64,000 nucleotides of DNA. Source: Triops longicaudatus (taxonomy: Eukaryota > Arthropoda > Branchiopoda > Notostraca > Triopsidae). Of the stretch, positions 35,801 to 48,700 are shown one piece after another (position 1 is the first letter of the stretch; each line of letters opens with the position of its first letter). The DNA is taken from the NCBI GenBank assembly GCA_022885665.1, contig JAGQDJ010000192.1:34725-98724 (forward strand), in the 5' to 3' direction. A program made the position numbers and the translations under genes. The notes beneath the pieces were generated by a model. It did not search any database. It was not told where the DNA came from and was given only the letters and a program-made list of their open reading frames with translations.

Positions 35801-38800
35801 ACGTGTCTCTTGGTATGCACAAGACGAACTAGTTGCTAAGTTGCGTTTACGAGATAATTCTGGATGATAAGTGCAATTTTCCTGAAATTTCATTGTGAAT
35901 GGCATCAGACACTTTTTTTCTTCCGTTTTATTTAAAGTGTCCTGACCTGTATGCTCTAGCTAAACACACTCTTTAAATTGCTTAGCGCCACGGTAGCGTG
36001 CTCAAAAAAGTCAAGTATGTTTCATGCCACTAAAGCATGACCAATGAACGAAGCCATGAAACTCTCGTTTCAGTCCCGCGGAGCCGCTTTCATCCCGCCA
36101 ATCTAATCCATGGCATAAAAACGGAATCTTTCTTATGACATATTGCGTCTCACCAAATCAAATATTTCGAAATGCCCGGGTCATGTCCTTCTCATACTCT
36201 CAGAATATTGGAAAAAAGGGAATAACGTTATCACACCTGAGCTCCATGCCATCAGTGTACTGTAGGAAAGGGGGAAAACTTGTCTCTAAATCCTCGAAAA
36301 TATTCATCCAAGAAATGACTGGAGCACGGAAACTAGCTGTGTATAAAAAACAAAAAAAAATCTTTAGATAAGCTGCCAAAACTAGAAAAGTAGACAGTGA
36401 TTATCGTGAATTCAAACAAATGGAGGGGGCTTATACGTTCTTCCACGTACTTCCAAGCGATTTGGTGTAAGAACTAGGTTTGACTTTGTTTTCCTAAAAA
36501 AAAATAGAATTGAATGGGAGAAAAAATAAATAACACTTCCGTGTTTAGTTTTTATCCGGTTCAGGTAACTGTGATGCAGAAATGTGTGAGCCCAGAGGGC
36601 AACTAGAAACTCTCAATTATAAACAAAACCAAATTCGCGTGCCAGGCGTCCAGTACGGATGCCAGCTTGCGGTCCATGCTGTGTAAATTTGAAAACTTAT
36701 TTTCACGGTGGTTTCGGGATGAAGAGTAGTTTTCTTATATATTTATCCGTGGACATTCTCTATTTTCTTTCTGGTTCAAGCAGTCGTCCATTTCCCCCAA
36801 AATCATAAGAACAACAGCCCCATTATCTTAGCACGAGCCATGCGGGGCAGAACTGATTATGACACACTTGTAAACCGTAAAAATGTATAGAAGCGCGTTT
36901 TCCAAGATTTTTCCTTTATTAAGTTTCTCTGTGTTCCTTTATTGTGGTTTTCTGCTTGGGAGCCCTTTCGAATCTTCGCTTATAAGTCGTAAAAGTTTCG
37001 AGGGTTGCCTAAACGTCAATCTATTTACGATTTGGTACTCGGTACTCAGCTCTACCTCACACTTATCCGCCAATAAGTCCTCATCAAGGCACTTCACGCA
37101 TTCACTGCACCGCGAAAGCAGAAGCACGGCGCACCAGGGCTGGAAACCTCTACACCCGAAACCATATAGTGCGAAACTTTTCTCTCAAACCAGGTCATGT
37201 TTCTTAATCAAGCATCACGTAATGGTCTTGAATTTTTTCTTCGGCGACTCACTTTCATATAAATTAGATCTAGCTAAGTCAATTTAGGAGTCATCTGTAA
37301 TGTGAATCCCACTAATAGGCAGCCCATTTTCTGCACTTTTCCTACCATTTACTTCCCTTAACGGCCTACCAGCACCGCAAACGATCAAGGCATCTTGTGC
37401 ACATCATAAATACTGGCCTGCAAAAGCTAAGAGCAATAGCATACGTCTGGTTTTCTTTTCGGTTCTTCAGCCCCCAAACATCTCTGGTTTCTATTGCCTG
37501 CCACATCATTTCGTGACTATATATCAAACTCCGGCGAGAGGGGTGAAGGGGGTTGGCGTTGTGAGTTGTGTGGCTGTTTCTAGATCTTACACCGCGTTAC
37601 AGCACCAGATACGTGGATTGTCGAAGAAAGTGTCCTATAACTGTTGTAAGTGGTGTGTATGTGTTTCATCAAACACGTGGGTGCTATAGCATGTGGGAGA
37701 GCCATCAGTCTTCATTCGAGTGTCCAGCTCTACTCCAGGAGATAGGCAGTGTTGATGAGCTCCTGCGGTTTCCCAGAGAGAGCAATTAGACACCCGGAAA
37801 CCCAGATGCAATTACCCCAAGAGCAATCATAACTCGTTCACAGCTCTCGTGGGACGCCATACAAGAAACGAGACCGAACGTTAAAAACCGACTACAGGAA
37901 AGGCATCTAAAAAGGAGCTAAAAGTATCAAAGCCCTTCGTAAGAAACTACGTGGGCAGAAACATCCAAGAAAGAAAAAGAAAAAGCTAAGTGAAAATAAA
38001 AGAAAACGGTGTAAGTACGCTCGATTCTTTTGCTTGGTTGTGTCGCTCTTAAAAGTTTTTATACCATCGCATAAGAGCACAATCTTTATATAAGAGTAGC
38101 ACGGACGCAGGCTTCTGAAACGGCCACATATGCTCCAAGTCCCATGGATTTTCCCCTCACGTACTTTTACCCCCTTTTGCCCCTTTTTTTTACAAGTTGA
38201 ATGTACAGTAGCGATGTGTGTAGGGGGAAGAACAATCCAGTCTTTGTGGCACAACAACTTCCCGTTGTACGAGGGCCGTCGTTTGCTGCTGTTCCCGTAC
38301 GGCTGACATTACACTATTAGCAAGCTTTGTGTATTCCCAAATAGGAAAATCTCCCCACAACCCCCGATGACTTTGGCAATATTGCATGTACGCACGCATC
38401 ATGTAATCTCATCAGTAGTACGTATTGTGATAACAATTATCCGGGCCTTTGTCCTTCCTTTTTATACTCAGTCTTTTTGCCCACTAGCAACGAAAGACAA
38501 ATTCAGGGCATAAAAACAATCTTCTGGGGTTCATAAATTCTTTTTTATTTGTCTTATATTTGACTTGGTTGATGCATGCAAAAAAAGGATATTGCACTAG
38601 TTCAGTTCGAGGTCATCGAGGTTGAACGCAAGTAGGCGACCAATACAGCTAATGAAGGTCTATGTAAAGAGTGTAGGTTAGACGGAAAGGGCATTTTGTT
38701 ATACTACCTAATTGCACGCGACGCCAGCTGGACCTCTTCTCTCCGTGCTACAGAGTTTTCTGGGAGTTTTCGAAGTGCTATAGCTTGGCTTGCACACATA

Positions 38801-41800
38801 TTAATACAATACAATACCACGTACCCACAATGACTTTTTGGAGCCAGTTATGGATGATAGTGTGGTGTGCGCTACTTATAAACCATCGATTTCCGAACAC
38901 TAATACGCACTCCAAGGGGTTTACTTTTACTTCACGGAAAGAGTAAAGAAACTCGATATAACAAAGCACATAACACACACATACATAGACGTATACACGA
39001 GCATACACTCTACAGATACACTCACCAGAGCAGTGACTTCCCCCCCACCTCAATGTACCTCGATCCTGAGTTCCATTACCATATTACACGAACGACTTTA
39101 GGAGGTTAATGGCTACAGCCTTTCCCAGGTGGGCATGTTATCCGTATTATATACTACTAATTAACAATCTATGGTAGCGAAGACGAGAAAAGGGAAAGTG
39201 CGAGAGACAGAGGGAAACCCCAAAACAAAAAGTTATTGGGGGTGGGAGGGGAAGCAAATGGAACCAAAGTTAACGAATATAATAGCGAGAGAATTCTGCG
39301 GCTCCCTTAGTGGAAAGTCAGGGAATTATTTTATGTTCAATTATCTGTGGATTTCTCATGGTGGCGTAGAGCGAAGCAGGCAAATGAGCATGTGTCAGGT
39401 AAATGGCATGAAGCGAGGGCCACGCGACCATTCATATGATACGCCCGTAAGTCTCGTGCCGTGACTTCCTCAATTGTTTAGACCCTCAGTAGTAGACTGG
39501 CCACGTATTGTTAGCAATCGCATATAAAAAGGGAGGGGAAGCAAAAAGGGAGGAGGGTGAGAGATGACTCCTCTATCACGGAAATATGCATTACCCCCTT
39601 AGTGTCTGGGGTACGGTGTCCCCACAGATGACTTTTCCCCCTCAAAATTTTCTCACCTGTCATGCGTTCAGCAACGACTTTTTAACTTTCATCGTTCCCT
39701 CACGAGACTTTTTCCTCCTTATTGTAACGATAATCATCATCAATCATAACGCAGAAAAACCATCACAACACTTGAAAGAAAAATTCTCATCTAATAAATG
39801 ATAGCTCTTACTTAAAGGAGATGATAATCAGTATGTCATATTCAAATGAACTCTTTTGAGCAAAGCTTTGTGCAAAATTTAGAGCAGTGACCAGGCACAT
39901 TTTACGTAATTATGAAATTTACATATGATTTACCCTTCAATGAATAGAAAAATAATAAGTGCCCCATAAAGACCACACAAGCTTTGAAAGCTTCACCACT
40001 TAATGCGTTCACCCCTTTTTGTTTAGAAGAAAGAGCTCTATAACACAAAGAAGAAAGCGTCAACCGGCGACACAGCGTCTTTATTATCAGTCAGTGTTGC
40101 TTATTAAGGGATAAGCGATTAATGATAATAGGATTGGGCGACAGTTGGCTACCAAGAGGAACCCTATACAATTCTCCTCTTAGGACCCCCCCTTATTTTA
40201 GCGAACCCGATACCCTAAACACATCAAAACACCTTACACAAAAAATCCTTAAAGCAGTCCAAACTCGTTTTAGCTCCTTGCCATAACTCAAGAAAAAAAA
40301 AGTGTTTCAAAGTTGGCCGTGACTCAAACTCCTGAAAAAAAAAGTATAACGGCGACCGTTTAAGCCCAAATCAATTTAAAGTCCTCTCTCGAGTTCAGGG
40401 CTTCTGGTGAACGCGTTTCATGGCCCCGTTTCGCTAGATTGCTTCACAACTTACAGCTTCTTTTCCTTTTTACCGAGCGCGTCGTTTCCCCCTGTAGGCC
40501 GCGGCGCGCAGCAACGTTCTCTCGGCCTTGTGTAGTTTACGTATCCCCTGGACCTAACCTGTCACACGTGGCCAGAAAATGTTCGAAAACTGTTGGTCTG
40601 ATTGTCGACAGTTTAATCACAATAAAGGTTTACTCGTTATGAAAAGAAGGGCTTACGCCATGTTTTCAATAGCCCGAGACCTTTGCAGGCAGCCGTATAA
40701 AACTGAAAAAGTTGGACGCCAAAAGGAGAAACACAAGGGGACGAAACCTGCTGCTGCTGTTGTTACTGCTTGCCAGATGACCCTCATGAGTCCCCGAGCC
40801 ATAGGGTCTCTGTCTAGGTGAAAAGTCACTTCCAAGCTGAGATGGTTTGGCTAGAGGGGGGGTTGGAGTTAAGAGGCGGCTGAATTAAAGGGGCGTATAA
40901 ACATGGGGGTGGAAGTTCATCAAAAGGATGACATCAGGGGCAGCTGCGAACTTTTAGAGTCATCGTGGAGAACTTGCTTCCCCCACCAGCGAAATGCACA
41001 GGTTTGCATGTGGATCTAAACAGACCCAGGAGCGCAAAGGGCCAAAACTTTTTCGCGGGACCTTTTTGATAAATACCAGCATGGTTCAGTGCCCGGAGTG
41101 CTTAGGCGCGCAAAGGCGTGCAGCCAGAAGGATTAGCTGCTTTGCTAGTGTTACAAATGGAAACGCTACCTCGGTGAGACTATGGCTTCTGTCGATGCCA
41201 GCAAAAAGGGAATGAGAGAAAAATATAAACAGAGAAAAAGTGCGCGACGTTCAGACCTGCATTTTACACCTTTTTAGTTGCGCTCCGTGATACCGCTAAA
41301 TGAGGGGTGAAATGTCTTGCACCCACTGTTTCAAAGGACGTCCTACAGTGTGAACCATACGGATGACTCTGGAGACGCTGCCGACGCTCTACGTTGACCG
41401 GCTGACGACTCGACCTGACGCTTAATAGGAGCAGCTGAAATTAAAGAGGCATCCTCAGCGTCGGTAGAACCGCGGTCATCAACCGCTGCTGGCTGCAAAG
41501 TCAAAAGCCAGAAGAAAACAGTGTTACAAAATGCCAGCTACACTACACACACAAGCTGCACGACATGCCACCTGCTTCCGTTGGCCTGTGCCCCGCGTTT
41601 TCAGGGACCATTTCAGCTCAATACACAAGGGTAGGTGACTAGCGTTTTGTCTTACGCGACGCCCCGAGAGCCGGAGGGGGAGGTCTACCCGTTTGATATC
41701 ATAATGAGTGGCGCGTGCCACTTAAAGTGCGAATTAAACGGTGAATAGGAAGTCTGAAAGGGAGAAAAAAAAGCTGGCGTTACTTTTGCATTCGTCTTGC

Positions 41801-43150
41801 TGTAACGCATCTGTAATACAGGTTTAAACGGTTTTCCATAACCATATAATAGTAATTCTGTTATAGTCTATACTAGAGGGTTAAATCGGCTAGATTGCTG
41901 GTTTTGATCCTGAAAAAAAAGAATGAAGAAAGCAGCTACCAAGAGTGGTAAAAATATATTTGGAATGTACAAACGAGGCCTAATATCCGGGTCACCTGCA
42001 GGAAACATTGTCATGTGTTTTATCATACAAGCAAAATTTGCCAAGTTAATGAGGTCTATCACGATTACACAAGCCACTTAAACAAGTTTCCTGTTCGAGA
42101 AAGCTCGTGCCCGCTATTCTTTTGCGCGGGATCCTTGAAAATTGAACACACATGAACACGTGCGCGTGAAAGCCTTTTATCGGTGCATGTGTGTCATCGT
42201 ACCTGAGCCTAATTAATGCTTCTTTATTGGTCGTTGTCTCCTATTAAAATGGTCTCGTGGTTATAAAAAGCCTACATAATGAGAGATTAGCATAAACTTT
42301 CCTCCTGTAAAGGCATGCAAAAACTTTCACGAACGGATTGCTCGTTAAACAAACAATACAGCTGCGAAAGTGATCTAATTACAGCTCGAAGAAGTTAGAT
42401 GGATTGAAGACTTTCCACCGTATCTAGAGTCTCATTGTAGGCAGGTGTGCCGCATTAACGACTTTTCCTGTGCCCTATTACCTAGATAGTTTTTGCAGGT
42501 CATTGACGGAATTTGATGGCAAAGTAGAGAGAAAAATGCACTTTTACTGAACCTGTTATATATATTTCGTCCTAAATTCAAATACTTAGTCTGTATACAA
42601 AGTAGACTACATGCGCAGAATGTACCCGGAGTTTACAAAATATGTTATCTTACCTTTACAAGTATAATCGTCTATTTATTACTGTAAGAATTAGTCCTTA
42701 ACACCGATAATATGACCAGAAATTAAAGAACTCTAATTTATGCAACCGAAATTCATATGTTGTTCACAACTTAAATATGGGATCATTTAATAAAGCAAAA
42801 ATTTCATTATCATGAAATGGAAATTTGGAGGGGGTTAAACTCCCTATCCTCCGTGGCTATGGGGTGTGAAGGTAGTAAAAAAAATTAATTATCTGTAAGA
42901 ATCCAATGATGCGTTGTTACTATAAATATAATTAGCCTTTATTTTTATGTATCATCTGCAATATTGTTACCTATTTCTCATGGCGATATTATACAGATGG
43001 GACGCTATTAAAAGTAAGGAAATTTGACAAGAAAACGGATAAATTTCCGACTTAAACAATTGTTATGCATACTTTTTCATAATTTCAGTATGCGAATATA
43101 CCAGCCAAAATTTATTCCAGAATTATATAATTTACAATTGCTTTTAAGAT
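32860..43150. other. 10-kb region with no gene recognised
   Basis: Between the lysozyme gene and the hairpin at 43.3 kb I find no supportable exon. The stretch 33540-33900 is very AT-rich. Open frames such as 34082-34417, 36883-37287 and 37907-38257 show no domain, repeat or splice structure. The interval lies between the 5' ends of the two Senseless-type genes, so it may contain their regulatory DNA; this is inference from position only. Confidence 0.5.
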
Positions 43151-43160
43151 ACATGGTGTA

Positions 43161-43275
43161 TGGTAAGTTAAGGTGAAGTAAGGTAAAGTCTGTGTCCGTA
43201 AGGTACAGTACATCTGTAAGGTCTGTCTTATTAAGGTAGGGTGAGGTAAGATATGTGTCTGTCTATAAGGTACAG
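43161..43275. repeat. degenerate TAAGGT-type repeats
   Basis: The string AAGGT recurs about seven times in 115 bases, often as TAAGGTA(C/G), with CTGT or TGTGTC spacers. One copy, TGTGTCCGTAAGGTACAG (43190-43207), is an imperfect version of the 5' arm of the hairpin that follows. Confidence 0.7.
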
Positions 43276-43333
43276 CTTGCGTATTAAATGCAGATATTTA
43301 TATTTTGTATGCAAACTGTACCTTATAGACAGA
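43258..43333 (+). ncRNA. 27-bp hairpin, microRNA-precursor-like
   Basis: Bases 43258-43284 pair with 43307-43333. The outer 18 pairs (TCTGTCTATAAGGTACAG against its exact complement) are perfect. One C-A mismatch and two G-U pairs follow, then a 22-base loop. The size (76 bases) and long near-perfect stem fit a microRNA precursor, and I recognise no known microRNA seed. It could equally be a small inverted-repeat element. The strand is given as + arbitrarily. Confidence 0.35.
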
Positions 43334-43389
43334 ACGGAATTTTATTCAATACAAGGGGAAACGTCGTTAGCTCTTTAGCTTTTCTAGAA

Positions 43390-43566
43390 TGTCGTTCAAG
43401 GAGCTGCTGGATTCATTTCATTTTAAAGAGGTACAGCTGCTTGGCAAACTAAAAGAAGCTAAGGGAAAAGAATCTGCCACGTCAAGCCAAAACCAAACAT
43501 TAGCAGCATTTGACCCAAAGTCTACACAACAAGAAGAAAACTTCCCCAAACCCCTGTACAATTAAC
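43390..43566 (+). CDS. possible 58-residue ORF or isolated exon
   Basis: An ATG-started frame of 58 codons ends at TAA. It begins MSFKELLDSFHFKE and is rich in Lys, Glu and Gln, with an amphipathic first third, which is more protein-like than neighbouring noise. It lies 57 bases after the hairpin and 71 bases before the ATG of the putative membrane-protein gene. It may be a small protein, a first exon, or chance. I recognise no family. Confidence 0.25.
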
Positions 43567-43636
43567 ACTTCTATTTGACACCCAACGTGTTTTTCTGAAG
43601 TGTTTGGTTATCCCGTAGTCTGGCTTTATAGTAACA

Positions 43637-45094
43637 ATGGCTCAAGTTCCTCGCCATTTCTCAGGTTACCTTCTGTCAAGTAGCACTGCAAGCGACGTTG
43701 GGGCTTTGTGGCTCCGGAAGAAGGGCCGTGCGGGTCGGCCTACTCAATCACTTAACCTTCCCGATATGTCGCTACAACACGTCAACGCCTTCATGACTTT
43801 CTCGTTCGTATTTAACACAAAGCACCACATTCCATAATCCCATAGAGACCAGTTTAAGTACATAATTCCTGTGCCCATTATTCTTTTGATCAATCTAATT
43901 TTTAAAAGAGCTTTGATACCGTACGGATTACCCAGAATCCAAGGTCAGAAGGATTGGGCTGGTGGTGTAATCGGTGCCCTTATCGGAATACCAGCCTTTT
44001 GTGCCATCTTCTCAGCTGAAAAAAAATTTTGGCAGGTGGTCAAGAAAGGGGCAGGGACACCGCTTTGCACCAACAAATAATCCATACACGCATCCAAGAG
44101 CATGTGCTTCTTTCTTTTCTTGACTTTTTCCGGTAAAATAAATTAGCATCTCTTTCCCTATACCCGCACCAAGATTGACAGAGCACCTGCTTTTTTTGTC
44201 TCCCCCGAGAGTCCTCTCCACCTTTTGCACTGGCTTCTTGCACGTTGGTTCCTTCGGTCCTCAACTTTATCAAGCCCCAACCATCAATACGAAGAATGCT
44301 GTGGGTCGTTTCTGAACAAAATTCCTATAACGAAGCAAAATCTGACTTCTTGTCATACTCACTAAAAAACTTGCACAAAATTCCTTACTGGTTAGATTAC
44401 ATTGTTACCCTGTACCGCAAAATCGTGCAAACTACCGTCATTCCCCGGTGATAGCCATTACAACATAGACGAACCACATTTCAGGTGTTTTTTTTCCTTC
44501 AAAAATCTGGGACTGAATTCCGTTGCAATACGCAATCTAGATCAAGTTCGCTCAAGCATAGCCCGAAAGCCCATTTCATAATTTTGCAATGCCGATTTCC
44601 AATTTCTAATATATTATAATCGCTAAGTGTTTCCAATAAGCTTCCTATACAATAATGTCGACACATCTTGTAATACCTCAATGTACTGCAATTATATTTT
44701 TAATCGGATATCTTATATAGTCGGATATGTATAAACGTTAAATGTCTTCTTATAGGTGGCTTTGGCGCTCAAACTGTTCATTTTCCTTAGCTCCTCCTAC
44801 TTTCTTCAGTTCAGAAAGGCCCGTGACGCACCTGGCGTCGTAGGGTGACTTTTGTGTCTCGTTTTCCCCGTTGGGTAAAAGGAGAGCTTGTGCCTGAAGT
44901 CTCTGAAAAACAAGACAAGGAAGTCACCCAAGTAGGCATCGCGGCGTATGCTATGGCACGGGGCATTTGGAATTTTATGAACAACGGTATAAGTGTAGGA
45001 GAAGCCACAGTAAAGTGGAGAACGGGCGCTCCTTGAGTTGGAAGGCAGAAGGCGTCGGTTTTCTTATTGGCGGCGCCGCACCGACGTTACTACG
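43637..45094 (+). pseudogene. exon-like pieces of a membrane-protein gene, unresolved
   Basis: Several pieces look coding. Frames 43637-43807 and 43853-44035 join across a 45-base GT-AG intron that removes an in-frame TAA, giving HVNAFMTFSF followed by a hydrophobic segment and WAGGVIGALIGIPAFCAIF. A possible exon 44212-44424 follows. Exons 44756-44822, 44882-44992 and 45049-45094 fit together in phase across 59- and 56-base introns and carry VALALKLFIFLSSSYFL, VGIAAYAMARGIWNFMNNG and KGVGFLIGGAAPTLLR. The order of a Gly-rich membrane helix, then an aromatic AYAMARG-type helix, then another Gly-rich helix recalls TMEM135/PXMP4-like (Tim17 superfamily) proteins. I could not find a clean start or end; beyond 45095 the promising frame (45179-45250, with SVKAAKKGWTGLYR) follows an in-frame stop. 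It is either a real multi-exon gene that I failed to finish or a decaying copy. Confidence 0.33.
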
Positions 45095-45790
45095 GTAACG
45101 TTCTACACAGCAATCTGATAGAGTCCAATCCCTCGTTGACCCAACCTGGCTGCCGTGTTAAAAGGAACGCTCTGTTAATACACCGCTTTACCTGACTCGG
45201 TCAAGGCGGCTAAGAAGGGCTGGACTGGATTATACAGGGGTGGCTTATAAATGGGCAGTAGCAACATATGCTTTTCTGAAAAGCAAAAGGTTACCCCACT
45301 CTCTCCCCAACACCACCTTAAGTCAACTCCGTCCCCCCACCCCCCACCTCTTCGGACCTTCTTACCATCTCTTTCTCAGGTGTTATAGCGCTCTACTCCC
45401 GCCCACTGTAAACCACACAAGAATCGCCTGGACGTTCCCGTAGCTAAAAGGTCCAGTGCCCCAGCCCCAACCACCTCACTCGCGACTTTTTGCTTTGGCT
45501 CGTGGCACAGTCAAGGTGTGCAGGGACGAGCAATCAAAGCGTCAGTTGCGGCTCTGACACCGCACATACGACACGAGGTGTATTTCCCACCCGTCTTGTT
45601 TACAGTGTAACCGAACTCTGAACTTTTGGCCTATTAGGGCAGTTTACGCTTTTGTCAAACAAGTGCTTGGCAGTGACAAATTTTTAATATTTCTAAAATT
45701 TCCCCTTTTGGGCCTCCAAAAATTGCGTGCAGTGTTTCTATATTCAAGCAATTGGTTTTGTTGAGTTGTGTCAAAGCAGCTTAGCGCCCA

Positions 45791-48700
45791 ATGTCAGCAA
45801 AGTCTCCGCTAGTCCGTCACCAAGAATCTGCTTCTCCAGTCGGCATGTGTACCAACGGCGGAGATTCGTCGTCGGAATCGGTCGGAAGTCCATCTCCGAA
45901 AAGAATTAGTGCTTTTTCTATCGTGTCCAGGCCTGCTCCTCAGGATAGTCCAGACAAAGGTAAGATAGTTACAAGTTCACTGCGACCGCTGGTGACATCA
46001 GGGTTTTAATAAAACACAAATCATTCTAGAAGATTCTCACGGTGCTATACGTAATAAAAAATTAAGTCAGCTAAGAATACTGAGAAGGGATTTGTTGTTT
46101 TAAACCTGTCAATTCGTCAGCTTGTCTATTAAAAGTGGACACGTTTGTTCACAAAACACAAACCTTACCGGCTCCCCAGAGTCTGATGTCACTTAATACG
46201 TGAAAATTATTGTAAGTTGACGCTTAAGAATCCATTAGACTGGCTGGGTCACTATTTGCCAAACACGTGCACAAAATCCGTCACAATAACCCTTATATCA
46301 TTGCCTTGCTACTGCGGCCACACAGAAAGCTCATGTCTCTTGTCCGTTTCTCAGTTACAAAAAATTATCCTAACCGTGTTTGCTTTTTATTCAATTTCAT
46401 TGGCGTCACGGTTCGCTTAAATGAATACGAACGCAATAGTTCGATAAGCCACAACTCGATTCACTAGTTTCAAAGAAGTGTTGCGTTAAGATCAGTAACC
46501 TAAACTAAGCAAGACCACCGCAACTTAACATAATTTCTGTATTCAATAACAATGAATTTGGGTATCAAGAGTTGGCTAACCAGAAAGCTAATTAGGTCAT
46601 GCATTTAAGCTTTCTCGTTTATCATTCATACATTAAATCAACCCACATTGAACAAAAGAAATTGGCTTACAAAAGCGTAGCTGACGTTTATAATTGTTTA
46701 ATTGCAGAACTAGAGAGTCCTCAGTACAACCAAAGCCCAGTTTCTCAATTGGGTTTCTTCCCTCCTTGGTTTCCATGGGCTGCCGGCGCCATGTTACTCC
46801 CTTACGCTTCATCCTTCTTGGCTGGTTCGCTAAATACATCCCAAATGGAAGCTGATCGTTTACGAGCTTCCTTGGCCTTCCAGGTCTTGGCAGGTAAGGA
46901 CCCCCCACAACGTAAACTAACTTCATTTCCGAACAAAACAGAGCGACTTTAACGCCTTTTCTCCCCTTTTTTGTTTCTGCAATTAGAGCGAGAAAAAAGT
47001 AGCAATTTTCCTTCATCGGGGGATTCTCCTCTTAATCTGTGCACCAAAATGCCGGCGAGTAAAAGCAAAGGGATTTGGTCCCCGGCCAGTTTGTGTGAAC
47101 AAGAGAAAAAAGAACAAGTTAAACTAGAACCGGAACGCCTCGCCGACGCCACAGATTTCCTACACTTGCCACCTTTCATGACCCGTAACGTGCACCCGCT
47201 CCAAGCTGCCCGTGCCCACCCGTATTTACCGCCGCTAAACCCGGCCGCCGTGGCTGAACAGTACCGTGATTTGCACATGTATTTGCGAATGCGTATGGCC
47301 CAAGACCCTGCCAGTCAACCGACTCCGAGCTCCGTACCAGTCAACGATCACGTGTTATCTCGCGAAACGCTGAAATCTCCTTCACGCCACCACCAGTCTC
47401 CAGTGGGTAGCGATGTCATGTCAACCGATTCGCATCGCATGTATTGCCGGTCGCCTATCGGCCTTCATCGCTCTTCGCCCGTTGGATCCGACAGCGGCTC
47501 CTCGACGACCACCACCAGCACAGCGAATCTGGTCACGTGTCCCATTTGTCGTCGAACAGCGCCCAGTACCGAAGCTCTGGATTTGCATGTTCGGTGTTTC
47601 CACCATTCTGCCACTCCAACAACCCACAATTTCCCGTGCACGCGGTGCAATAAAACCTTCGACACCGCCACGGCGTTGGAAAATCACTTGGCCTCCCATT
47701 CCAGCCCGCGTTCATTCCAGGTAAGATCAAGTCTCAACTTGCCTTTTCATCGTCAGCAGCTTATAAACGTCTGTTTTTCTATCTTTTTCTTATTACAGTG
47801 CAAACAGTGTGGTAAAACGTTCAAACGTTCGTCAACCTTATCGACACACCTGCTCATCCACTCCGACACTCGGCCGTACCCGTGTCAGTACTGCGGCAAA
47901 CGTTTCCACCAGAAATCTGACATGAAGAAACACACTTACATTCATACCGGTAAGCTCAATGTTCCATTGGTTTTCCATTTCTGTCTGCAATTCTCCACTA
48001 CTTGAGAAGTAAAGCGCTAAAAGGAGCACTCGTAAGGTGTCACAAGTGTGTACAATGCAAATCATAGCTTTACTTAAGAGCTTTCGGGTTAGTTCTACTC
48101 TTATTGAGGCTTCCTGGCTCTCTAGCACTGTCGTATGAGTTTTATTAGGCTACAAAGTATGCCCTCTCTATACGTGAGTCGTTTCAAGGTGACAGTCTGA
48201 ATTCCTTAACAATCACTTGATATCTGGCTTTGTTGTAACTGGGACCAGCTTGGTGGGACAAAGCTGGCTAATGTCATTATTCGAACGAGGAAAGGGCATT
48301 TCTTCGGACATTGATTATCAGAAACAATATCAAGCTCTCAGCTTGAACGCTCCACAACACTTTTCCTTAGCAAATAGGCGTGACTAGGTGTTCACATCAA
48401 TACTTGTATCGATTGCAATTCAGAAGGCATACCTTATCAGTTAGATTGTATAACCTAAATCCTATCCCAAGCTCCTGGAAATTAAAAGCTTAAACAAGGA
48501 ATTGCCGTTAAAATTAGCAACGGTTACGTCATTACTTCGTACTATAAATGCTAACGAGCTCGGGCCAAATAGTCCTTGGCAATCAACTACACTTTATTTT
48601 TTAGGCCGAAATGTGACTAGCTTCATGTCACTGCTCGTGGTCATTAGGTTTATTAACCTCATTTGTGCTAAGCAATTGCCTTCCATAAAGACGTGTACCT

